From: Candidatus Berkelbacteria bacterium
GTDB lineage: Bacteria; Patescibacteriota; UBA1384; 2-12-FULL-50-11
DNA length: 18,454 nucleotides
Direction of reading: 5' to 3'
NCBI GenBank assembly: GCA_024654065.1
Contig: JANLIQ010000004.1
Coordinates: 1 to 18,454, forward strand
Shown here: one piece after another, positions 12,619 to 18,086 of the stretch
Layout of the letters: each line of letters starts with the position of its first letter
Position numbering within the stretch: position 1 is the first letter of the stretch
Program-made: the position numbers and the translations under genes
The notes under the pieces: generated by a model
Databases searched by the model: none
Told to the model about the DNA's origin: nothing
What the model saw: the letters and a program-made list of their open reading frames with translations, nothing else

Positions 12619-13026
12619 TTATTGGCCAGAGCGTTCTTCGAGCCAATTGGCGATTTCGTCGAAAGCCACTTTTTTGTTAGCGACTGCCATAACAAACATT
12701 TCAGCTTCTTCATTGTTTGCCTCAAATTCAAAGCCGTTCAAAAACAAAAAGCGAGCGGCACTAGTGAAAGCGGTTCGTTTATTGCCGTCAACAAATATCT
12801 GATGGCGGGCAAAACTATCGAGGTAAACGGCGGCTTTTTCGAAAATTGTTGAAAATTGTTCTTCGCCAAAAACAGCGGATTGCGGCCGCTCGATTGTCGA
12901 CAAAAATAGATTCATGTCTCTCACGCCATGCGAGCCACCGACGTGTTCGATGATTTGATAGTGAATATAGAGTACTTCTTCGCCTGTTAGGTAACGCGGC
13001 AAGTCGTTACTTCTTGGCGAGGGCAT
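12619..13026 (-). CDS. doc: Doc-type Fic toxin, 135 aa
   Basis: The protein matches the death-on-curing branch of the Fic fold, whose known member Doc phosphorylates EF-Tu and stops translation. Landmarks are YLTGEEVLYIHYQIIEHVGG at the N-terminus, FLSTIERPQSAVFGE (41-55) and the central VDGNKRTAF. The active-site stretch reads H75-Q-I-F78-V-D80-G-N82-K-R, with one more residue between His and Phe than the usual HxFxDxNKR. The catalytic His may therefore be shifted or replaced by Gln76. ATG 13026 overlaps the last 20 bases of the antitoxin gene, so the two are translationally coupled. It is the second gene of the operon. Confidence 0.88.
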   Translation of the reverse strand: MPSPRSNDLPRYLTGEEVLYIHYQIIEHVGGSHGVRDMNLFLSTIERPQSAVFGEEQFSTIFEKAAVYLDSFARHQIFVDGNKRTAFTSAARFLFLNGFEFEANNEEAEMFVMAVANKKVAFDEIANWLEERSGQ

Positions 13027-13216
13027 CGAGGACTGGACGATACTGGTCGATGAATTTATTCGTCCACTCGTGAAGCTCAGGGCTGATCGTGGTTTTGGCT
13101 GACTTTTTGACCACTATTTCAACCTCGTCACCAACGGTGACGTTAATCTTTTTTAATTCGCTTTTGGGAATTATTACCCCAGCTGAACTGCCAATCCTGA
13201 TCAATTTTTGGGTCAT
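13007..13216 (-). CDS. AbrB/MazE-type antitoxin of the Doc-like toxin, 69 aa
   Basis: Residues 1-40 show the swapped-hairpin AbrB pattern (KLIRIGSSAGVIIPKSELKK, then VTVGDEVEIVVKKS), a DNA-binding fold used by MazE-like antitoxins. The C-terminal 30 residues would wrap the toxin (SPELHEWTNKFIDQYRPVLD). Doc is classically paired with Phd, but AbrB-type partners for Doc occur. ATG 13216 lies six bases after TAGTAT, and an inverted repeat overlaps the -35, so autorepression by the antitoxin-toxin complex is likely. Confidence 0.88.
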   Translation of the reverse strand: MTQKLIRIGSSAGVIIPKSELKKINVTVGDEVEIVVKKSAKTTISPELHEWTNKFIDQYRPVLDALAKK

Positions 13217-13222
13217 AGTAAG

Positions 13223-13263
13223 ATACTAATATTATTATAATGAGCTGTCAATAGCGATGACAG
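13223..13263 (-). promoter_or_regulatory. Promoter and operator of the AbrB-Doc operon
   Basis: TTGACA (13246-13251), exactly 17 bases, TAGTAT (13223-13228), then six bases to ATG. The inverted repeat CTGTCA-N7-TGACAG (13245-13263) covers the -35 and is a likely autoregulatory operator. Confidence 0.72.
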
Positions 13264-13306
13264 TGTAAAACTGCAAAAAAGCCACCAAAATTACCGGAAA
13301 ATTGAG

Positions 13307-13318
13307 CGAAAATCCAGA
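13307..13318. repeat. Module-joint repeat CGAAAATCCAGA
   Basis: This copy is followed by GTCGGGG and separates the AbrB-Doc promoter from the promoter of the next plus-strand gene. Confidence 0.85.
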
Positions 13319-13326
13319 GTCGGGGA

Positions 13327-13355
13327 TTGATTTTTCGTGGTTTTGGAGTAATATT
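13327..13355 (+). promoter_or_regulatory. Promoter for the 104-aa anchored protein
   Basis: TTGATT (13327-13332), 17 bases, then AATATT (13350-13355). It begins nine bases after the joint repeat at 13307-13318. Confidence 0.5.
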
Positions 13356-13387
13356 CAATCATCGACGAAAGTTGAGGAGGATCACAA

Positions 13388-13702
13388 ATGAAGTTTCCAA
13401 GAGAGTTCGTCAGGATCTTTCTGCTCGCAATGATCAGCATATCGTTCTTCACTTGCGTGGAGGTCTGGAGTGGCCGTGCCGAGCAGCGTGGATTCGACAG
13501 AGGTTACACTGAGGGGTTGGATCTGGCTTCGCAAAACGCTGCCGGAACCATCCGCGAAGCCAAAGCGGAGGCGAAGTACGCCAGGCTTCACGCTGAGGAG
13601 TACATCTACTTTCTCCCTATCGGCCCACAGCTCACAAGCGAGCAGGCGGCCAAGGCCAGACGCTACAACGACGCGCTTCTCGTTCTCGAGCAGAACAGCT
13701 GA
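13388..13702 (+). CDS. Small membrane-anchored or secreted protein, 104 aa
   Basis: No family is recognised. The N-terminus has a basic start and one hydrophobic segment (FVRIFLLAMISISFFTCVEVW), either an anchor or a signal; Cys22 lies at its end. The rest is helical and charged with many Ala and Glu residues (GTIREAKAEAKYARLHAEEY). ATG 13388 has AGGAGG (13375-13380) seven bases upstream. A promoter and a strong terminator make it a complete independent unit. Its signals resemble those of the partial gene at 18087: Shine-Dalgarno-led, with an N-terminal membrane segment and a charged helical tail. Confidence 0.8.
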   Translation: MKFPREFVRIFLLAMISISFFTCVEVWSGRAEQRGFDRGYTEGLDLASQNAAGTIREAKAEAKYARLHAEEYIYFLPIGPQLTSEQAAKARRYNDALLVLEQNS

Positions 13703-13714
13703 AACCCACGGGCC

Positions 13715-13756
13715 ACCGGCTCGGTTGAACAAGTTTCGACCGGGCCGGTTTTTTTA
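13715..13756 (+). terminator. Rho-independent terminator of the 104-aa protein gene
   Basis: An 11-bp stem ACCGGCTCGGT (13715-13725) with ACCGGGCCGGT (13739-13749), one G-T pair and a 13-base loop, is followed by a T run. Confidence 0.92.
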
Positions 13757-13773
13757 TTCAGTAATTTCTAGCC

Positions 13774-13788
13774 CAAATCCAGAGCCCG
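13774..13788. repeat. Module-joint repeat, diverged copy
   Basis: The sequence CAAATCCAGAGCCCG matches the consensus AAAATCCAGAGCCGG with small changes. It lies between the terminator of the 104-aa gene and the 3' end of the nuclease gene. Confidence 0.55.
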
Positions 13789-13809
13789 AACTTATAAGCC
13801 ACGAGCAAT

Positions 13810-14517
13810 TTAGCTCACTGCTTCGCTGCGGCCGGAGTAGTAGGCGCATTTCTGGCATTCGGGGTTATCACCTGGGTACGGAAAATTCAATAGCCCTACC
13901 ATATCCGCCAACTTTTTCTCGATCGCCTTCAAATTGATTGGGACTAAATCTAAATGACTATCAAAAGTCACATCGATTGCTCCGTCGGTTTTATCTTTAA
14001 CAAAGTAATGCAGTAGATACGCCCGATCTGAAACTTCGTGACCGGCTTTGCTAAACATCAAGCCGTAGGCGGCCAACTGGTCGGCGTAATACTTTTGTTT
14101 ATCTTCGGCTGGGGCATTCCCGGAAGATTTATAGTCGGCCGGAATCAAACGCCCGTTACTCTCCACCAGTACATCATCAATTTTACCGCTCAAAACATAG
14201 CCGACTTTTTCATCCATAATCTGCAGGGCTGATGAATTTTCCCGCCAATTGTTCAAGGATTCTATGTCAGAGAACGGCTTAATGCCTAGATGCTCGAGTT
14301 CCAGCATCTCTGGTGGAAAAGTGCCGTCAGTGCGATATTTATCAAAGCGATTTTTCAAAATGCTATCCATGGCGGTATTCAAGAGCAATGGCAACATCGG
14401 CGCTTTGCGAAAATGGTTGTCCACCCAAAAACAAGATTGGCATTCCGTAAAGCCGTACAACCCGCTCGGACTTAATTTCCAGAGCCCTTCTTTAGTTTTT
14501 ATTCTATATCCTTTCAA
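13810..14517 (-). CDS. PD-(D/E)XK nuclease-like protein with a possible Fe-S cluster, 235 aa
   Basis: The protein has the RecB/Cas4-like nuclease layout. The core is GKIDDVLVE (111-119) with Asp114/Asp115, then PADYKSS with D128-Y-K130 as the D/E-x-K element, and a following YADQLAAYGLMF helix with the Q-x3-Y pattern. Two CxxC pairs, C26/C29 (TECQSC) and C221/C224 (PECQKC), bracket the domain in the way that holds a 4Fe-4S cluster in Cas4 and AddB. No CRISPR array or other cas gene is present. The start is uncertain: TTG 14517 overlaps the hicA stop region by 14 bases, and no strong Shine-Dalgarno site decides. It is the last gene of a hicB-hicA-nuclease operon, so it may act with, or be regulated by, the toxin-antitoxin pair. 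Confidence 0.85.
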   Translation of the reverse strand: MKGYRIKTKEGLWKLSPSGLYGFTECQSCFWVDNHFRKAPMLPLLLNTAMDSILKNRFDKYRTDGTFPPEMLELEHLGIKPFSDIESLNNWRENSSALQIMDEKVGYVLSGKIDDVLVESNGRLIPADYKSSGNAPAEDKQKYYADQLAAYGLMFSKAGHEVSDRAYLLHYFVKDKTDGAIDVTFDSHLDLVPINLKAIEKKLADMVGLLNFPYPGDNPECQKCAYYSGRSEAVS

Positions 14518-14737
14518 TTATTTCTAGGTATTGTTTTTGGTCGACTCCCAGCGTCCTTAGGTTGTTTCTAATAATAAAGACTGGGAGGTCGGTTGAATGC
14601 TCGGGTAATATAATTGGTCGTAGTAGACCGTCGCGACTGTAGACCCGATGGCCACCAGTTTTGCGTGTGCAAGTACAACCAATGAAAAGTAAAAACTTCG
14701 CAAACTTTTTCCAGCTTATCGGCCTAATAGCCGGCAT
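14504..14737 (-). CDS. hicA: HicA-type mRNA interferase toxin, 77 aa
   Basis: This is a small dsRBD-fold toxin that cleaves mRNA. The catalytic His lies in TRKTGGHRVYSRDG, and the typical PEHSTDLPVFIIRNNLRTLG follows. ATG 14737 directly abuts the TAG of hicB, so translation is coupled. The order hicB-hicA is the reverse of the more common hicA-hicB. Its 3' end overlaps the nuclease gene. Confidence 0.87.
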   Translation of the reverse strand: MPAIRPISWKKFAKFLLFIGCTCTRKTGGHRVYSRDGLLRPIILPEHSTDLPVFIIRNNLRTLGVDQKQYLEIIERI

Positions 14738-15019
14738 CTATCTGATAGGAACAGATACTTGCTCGAGAATATGACCTACTTCAAGCGGTGGGTACATCCC
14801 CGCTCCTTGTTTTTCCCAACCCAATGATAGCAACGCCTCTTCTGTTGTACCCATTCGTTCCGTTTCCTCGAAAAAGAGTTCGGTTGCTTCAGTAAAGTTT
14901 TTCCTAGCTTCTTCGATAGAAACACCGAAAGTCGACAAATCTAAAGCCGGGGTATAAGCCACGAAAGACTGACCCTCTTTGAAAATAGATACTGGTAGGG
15001 AAACAGCTAATTGCTTCAT
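14738..15019 (-). CDS. hicB: HicB-type antitoxin, 93 aa
   Basis: The N-terminal partial RNase H-like fold of HicB is visible: SIFKEGQSFVAYTPALDLST, then the FGVSIEEARKNFTEATELFF helix that follows in this family. The usual C-terminal DNA-binding domain is absent or very short, so autoregulation may be weak or rely on the complex. ATG 15019 lies six bases after TATGAT (15026-15031), so the operon mRNA appears leaderless. It neutralises the HicA encoded directly downstream. Confidence 0.87.
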   Translation of the reverse strand: MKQLAVSLPVSIFKEGQSFVAYTPALDLSTFGVSIEEARKNFTEATELFFEETERMGTTEEALLSLGWEKQGAGMYPPLEVGHILEQVSVPIR

Positions 15020-15025
15020 GCGTGT

Positions 15026-15031
15026 ATCATA
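15026..15031 (-). promoter_or_regulatory. -10 box of the hicB-hicA-nuclease operon
   Basis: TATGAT (five of six to consensus) lies exactly six bases before ATG 15019. No clear -35 is present. Confidence 0.55.
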
Positions 15032-15076
15032 CTACTTTTACTTTAATTGTATTATCGTGATGATGAAAAAACATTT

Positions 15077-15223
15077 TCAAACCGTGACATTTTGTAACGG
15101 TTTCATCTTTTCGAATTCCTTCAATAAAGCCAACTCTTGCGGCTTCCAGCGGCTAGTCCAACCAACTTTATGCGGCTTGCACAATGGACAACTTCGTCGT
15201 TTTAACTTAAATCTTTTCCGCAT
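15077..15223 (-). CDS. Small basic CxxC protein, 48 aa
   Basis: The product is very rich in Lys and Arg and contains RSCPLCKPHKVGW followed by SRWKPQELALLKEFEKMK. The CxxC with nearby His could bind zinc, but only two cysteines are present. The ATG at 15223 is preferred over an upstream start that would overlap the 299-aa gene. It follows that gene by 19 bases and may be its operon partner. A truncated relative of its C-terminal half (WKPKEMSLLKEFEK) occurs at 17812-17880. Function is unknown. Confidence 0.65.
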   Translation of the reverse strand: MRKRFKLKRRSCPLCKPHKVGWTSRWKPQELALLKEFEKMKPLQNVTV

Positions 15224-15242
15224 CCTAGTTTTTAAAACTTTA

Positions 15243-16142
15243 CTACTTTTCGAGTATCTTCTCTGCGGGAGAGAGTCCGCCAAGAGATCGATGAGGAAAA
15301 TAATTCCAGGCATCAGTCAGGGTTTCTAGTATATTTTCCAACTCCGATTGGCCGATGCCAGTATCGAATATCGAGATAGCACCGGTTAAGTCATCGTGAC
15401 CATTTTCGTCAAAGATGATGGTCTTAATAAACTCTAATCCAAAATCACTTTTAGTTACTTCTAATAACCTAGCGATATCTTGTTCTATCTCCTTTCGCTT
15501 GATAAGTATCTGACGAGGAACCACGTGAGATTGTTCTAATATTTTTCGGTAAGTGTAACCTTCGGTCAATCTGCTCCAATATAATTGCAAACTTTTACAA
15601 ACAGAGGGTTTCATCTCTTGAATGTAATCTACTCGTACATTGTCATCGTACTGTTCTATTAGCTCCTCTAGTTCCCGGACGAACTTTCGGTATTGCATAG
15701 TGGCGACAATTTTTGTCGCTTCTCGTTTGTACTTAGGCTTATTTTTTCTCCGGTATGCAAATGGCTCCACACGACTGCTCAAAGAAATGAATAACCACTC
15801 AGCCGTTTTTCGAATAGCTTCGCGTACTGAGCCGTGAGAGTGTTGGAGGACCTTCAGGGTGAAGTCCTTGAGCTCGTTGAAGTAGTCATCACCCAAGGTG
15901 AAGTAGAACGATGATAAGCCCGAGCAAAAAGCGACTTGGTTTTCGGGCGTTTGTATTTGGTCAAATCTTGGCAGATACTCCAAGACGACCCGAGAGGCCT
16001 TGTTGAATGCTTTACGATCAGCATGCCAAAGCTTTTCAATTTCTTTTTTAGCTTCTTTAAACTCCGATCTCTTTCCAACCATTAGTATGGTTAACAATTC
16101 TTCTAAGCGTGCTCCCATATCGACTATTACTTTCTTTTTCAT
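15243..16142 (-). CDS. Unknown helical protein with an integrase-like C-terminal motif, 299 aa
   Basis: The protein is almost entirely helical with an uneven repeat-like spacing of hydrophobic residues, which could indicate an ARM/HEAT-type fold (for example AFCSGLSSFYFTLGDDYF, then LKVLQHSHGSVREAIRKTAE). The last 25 residues (DAWNYFPHRSLGGLSPAEK) resemble the NxxRPHxxLGGLTPAE signature at the end of some IS-family integrases, but no catalytic DDE core is visible. There is no membrane segment. ATG 16142 has TATAAA about 11 bases upstream. I cannot assign a function. Confidence 0.75.
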   Translation of the reverse strand: MKKKVIVDMGARLEELLTILMVGKRSEFKEAKKEIEKLWHADRKAFNKASRVVLEYLPRFDQIQTPENQVAFCSGLSSFYFTLGDDYFNELKDFTLKVLQHSHGSVREAIRKTAEWLFISLSSRVEPFAYRRKNKPKYKREATKIVATMQYRKFVRELEELIEQYDDNVRVDYIQEMKPSVCKSLQLYWSRLTEGYTYRKILEQSHVVPRQILIKRKEIEQDIARLLEVTKSDFGLEFIKTIIFDENGHDDLTGAISIFDTGIGQSELENILETLTDAWNYFPHRSLGGLSPAEKILEK

Positions 16143-16285
16143 AATAAACCTGTTTTATACCCCTTGGACCTAATCTGCAAGCAATGATTCCTTTGAATCT
16201 TTCAGGGAAAGAAGGTTTATCCTGAAATAACAAAGCTTGCAGTCTTCGTACAAATACGCAAAATCTGATGGGGAAAGTTTATGCA

Positions 16286-16714
16286 TCAATCTACTGGAAG
16301 AATATACCTTAAAGTTTTTGGATAAACAATTCCAATTTGCTCAAAAGATTTTAGGTCGAGCAAGTGATGATCTAGGGAGATTATTAAATTTGCCCTTGCT
16401 TCAACGGCGCACTCTAGGATCTTATTATCGTCTGGGTCGCTCTTCACAACAGTTAGTTTCTCTTTGGGAGTCACAAATCGTGCGATATTGTGAATATGTT
16501 GGGAAAATCTCTCACGATCGCTTTCAGTTGCGTTCATTTTAACCTTCAGTTTATTTAACGCTTCGTCCAAGATGCTGTCTGTAACATACAGTTCGAATAC
16601 ACCTTGGTTTGCTTTTTCAAGTAGAGTTTCACAAAGTCCCGGCCGTAAAAAAGCGGCAATAAAGACGTTAGCGTCAAAAACTACTCTGAAGTTAGCCGAA
16701 GAATTTTTCGACAT
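16286..16714 (-). CDS. PIN-domain toxin (VapC-like), 142 aa
   Basis: PIN domains are metal-dependent RNases. The acidic residues expected are present: D14 (VVFDANVF), E51 (ILDEAL), D96 (PDDNKILECA) and D115 (ISLDHHLL). A long start at 16759 would put 15 unrelated residues in front and overlap more of the antitoxin. ATG 16714 gives a normal VapC length and overlaps the antitoxin gene by 23 bases, which fits coupled translation. The sequence belongs to the group annotated as putative toxin component of the PIN family. Confidence 0.88.
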   Translation of the reverse strand: MSKNSSANFRVVFDANVFIAAFLRPGLCETLLEKANQGVFELYVTDSILDEALNKLKVKMNATESDRERFSQHIHNIARFVTPKEKLTVVKSDPDDNKILECAVEARANLIISLDHHLLDLKSFEQIGIVYPKTLRYILPVD

Positions 16715-16907
16715 CGTCGTCGGTTTCGATGCCGAAGCGCTTAGCGTACTTGTCGCCAATCGCCCTTAGCTCTTGCCAAGACTTTCTGATTTCGTAACTT
16801 TCCAGTGCCTCAGCAAAAACCTGACTCTTGGAGAGTCGTTGTTTTTTAGCCAATGCGCTGGCTTTGGCGTTGATTTCGCTTGGGATTGAGATACTTACTA
16901 TAGGCAT
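16692..16907 (-). CDS. Ribbon-helix-helix antitoxin of the PIN toxin, 71 aa
   Basis: The N-terminal strand VSISIPSEINAKASALAKKQ and the helix SKSQVFAEALESYE are a CopG/RHH DNA-binding domain. The C-terminal part (YAKRFGIETDDDVEKFF) would bind the toxin. It is the first gene of the pair. Its promoter is visible at 16916-16944, and the -35 box overlaps the stop codon of the upstream Bro-N gene. Confidence 0.87.
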   Translation of the reverse strand: MPIVSISIPSEINAKASALAKKQRLSKSQVFAEALESYEIRKSWQELRAIGDKYAKRFGIETDDDVEKFFG

Positions 16908-16915
16908 TTGAGATT

Positions 16916-16944
16916 ACTTTATTAAATATTAATAACTTTGTCAA
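16916..16944 (-). promoter_or_regulatory. Promoter of the RHH-PIN operon
   Basis: TTGACA (16939-16944), 17 bases, then TAAAGT (16916-16921), eight bases before ATG 16907. The TGA inside TTGACA (16941-16943) is the stop codon of the Bro-N gene. Confidence 0.7.
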
Positions 16945-17780
16945 GATTTTAGCTTTTTTTGTTCTTGAGATTTTTTGAAAGTGTATTTACTAATTACTTT
17001 CTTACCGGTTGTTGACTCGATTTCCTTACGGGCGTTGCCGGCGATACCTCCTCCTTTACGAGCCACTCGTCGATTTTCGGGAAAAGTTTCTGGCTTTTGG
17101 GCAATAGAGATTTCTGTTGTTGCGGTCTCAGCTAACATATTCAACACCAATTCCAAATTAGTCATATTGTCCCGCAGATTTTCCTTTTTCAGTTCCTTGT
17201 ATTTTTTGTAATCCTTTGTTTTCAGTCCCGCCCAAGCAAAAGAAATATCATCAGTCAAAATTGCAAACTCGTTACTCGTCTTCACGCCTCTTTCCTCCCA
17301 TTCATTGGCTAAATCTTTTCTAATCTCAATACTCTTTAAACGTAGATCCACCCAGGCTTTGGAATATCCTTTTTTAAGATAGGTAGTTAAAGCTCTTTGG
17401 ATGGCAATCTCTGGATCTTCGGTTTCTTCAATTCTTTCGTAGCCAACCCGGGCTAACCAAAGTTTGAATGGTTCGGCGTTAGGTGATGGAATCGACTGAA
17501 TAAGTCGTAACATGGCTTCGGTATCGGCTACATCCGTTAGGTAGTATTTGCCGTCAGATGCTTTCATTTTCAGTTGTCCGATTTTTTCGGACAACTCACT
17601 CCCCTCTGTCTTTAGCTTGGTCTTGAGGTCGTTCCAATACTTTCTAGGACGATCTGTTTGCGCTAGTATCTCCACAACGTCCACGACCGAAAAATACCAC
17701 AGTTCCTTTTCTTCGTCCCAATGACGACGAATCTTCTGGCCTTCAAATAATGCAATTTTGCCTAACTTCCGATCACCCAT
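16941..17780 (-). CDS. Bro-N domain protein (DinD-like), 279 aa
   Basis: The first 100 or so residues are a Bro-N domain (KIALFEGQKIRRHWDEEKEL, WYFSVVDVVEIL, then GKYYLTDVADTEAMLRLIQS), found in phage antirepressors and in DNA-damage-inducible DinD-like proteins. The C-terminal half is helical and charged with AWAGLKTKDYKKYK and a Gly-rich RKGGGIAGNARKE segment typical of the bacterial branch. The upstream in-frame start at 17843 lies inside the promoter. ATG 17780 is preferred because TTGACA, 17 bases, AATTAT and six bases precede it. Its role is probably regulatory, with possible phage or damage response links, but is unproven. Confidence 0.87.
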   Translation of the reverse strand: MGDRKLGKIALFEGQKIRRHWDEEKELWYFSVVDVVEILAQTDRPRKYWNDLKTKLKTEGSELSEKIGQLKMKASDGKYYLTDVADTEAMLRLIQSIPSPNAEPFKLWLARVGYERIEETEDPEIAIQRALTTYLKKGYSKAWVDLRLKSIEIRKDLANEWEERGVKTSNEFAILTDDISFAWAGLKTKDYKKYKELKKENLRDNMTNLELVLNMLAETATTEISIAQKPETFPENRRVARKGGGIAGNARKEIESTTGKKVISKYTFKKSQEQKKLKS

Positions 17781-17786
17781 ATAACT

Positions 17787-17815
17787 ATAATTCGGTTTTT
17801 GTACGGGTCTGTCAA
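17787..17815 (-). promoter_or_regulatory. Promoter of the Bro-N gene
   Basis: TTGACA (17810-17815), 17 bases, AATTAT (17787-17792), then six bases to ATG 17780. The TGA within the -35 is the stop codon of the small remnant upstream. Confidence 0.7.
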
Positions 17816-17880
17816 GAGCGAGCGAACGCAGAAATCTTTTCAAATTCCTTCAACAAACTCATTTCTTTTGGTTTCCACAT
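17812..17880 (-). pseudogene. Remnant of a small basic CxxC protein gene
   Basis: The 22-codon frame reads MWKPKEMSLLKEFEKISAFA and matches the C-terminal half of the protein at 15077-15223 (RWKPQELALLKEFEKMK). Nucleotide similarity is also clear. The CxxC half is missing, and a TAA lies in frame just upstream, so this appears to be a leftover of duplication or deletion. Confidence 0.6.
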
Positions 17881-17922
17881 TATTTATTTAAGTTCAGTCT
17901 AACGGAATTACCTCAAAAAGTC

Positions 17923-17941
17923 TTGACACCCAACCTGTCAA
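17923..17941. promoter_or_regulatory. Perfect inverted repeat TTGACA/TGTCAA
   Basis: TTGACA-CCCAACC-TGTCAA lies between the minus-strand Bro-N region and the plus-strand gene at 18087. It could be an operator; the plus-strand TTGACA has only a weak -10 (AGTATT at 17946-17951). Confidence 0.4.
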
Positions 17942-17983
17942 CCAGAGTATTAATCGAATGGGCTAAATTTAATTAGTGAGGGG

Positions 17984-18012
17984 TTGACTTTAACCCATAT
18001 ATCCGCTAAGAT
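17984..18012 (+). promoter_or_regulatory. Promoter of the partial gene at 18087
   Basis: TTGACT (17984-17989), 17 bases, then TAAGAT (18007-18012). The leader would be about 67 bases and includes CCTTCA-CT-TGAAGG just before the Shine-Dalgarno site. Confidence 0.6.
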
Positions 18013-18086
18013 TCGCCTACATTGCAAGGTGACAAAAATCGCGTTGCGCGTCCCTTCACTTGAAGGAAACACAGGAGGAAACAGCA

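Noticed and set aside
12543..12731. Minus-strand frame overlapping the end of the Doc-like gene
   Set aside because: It is an out-of-frame shadow of doc and runs into the intergenic repeat; no start signal is visible.
13470..13937. Plus-strand frame of 155 codons across the 104-aa gene and its terminator
   Set aside because: It reads through a strong terminator and overlaps two better-supported genes in other frames.
14470..14490. TTCCAGAGCCC as another joint-repeat copy
   Set aside because: It lies inside the nuclease coding sequence, lacks the CGAAAAT half and has no module boundary.
15243..15320. Transposase or integrase gene based on the PHRSLGGLSPAEK ending
   Set aside because: Only the last 25 residues resemble an integrase tail; no DDE core, helix-turn-helix or terminal inverted repeats are seen.
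16237..16542. Plus-strand frame opposite the PIN toxin
   Set aside because: The minus-strand PIN gene has all its catalytic acids; the plus frame has no motif or initiation signal.
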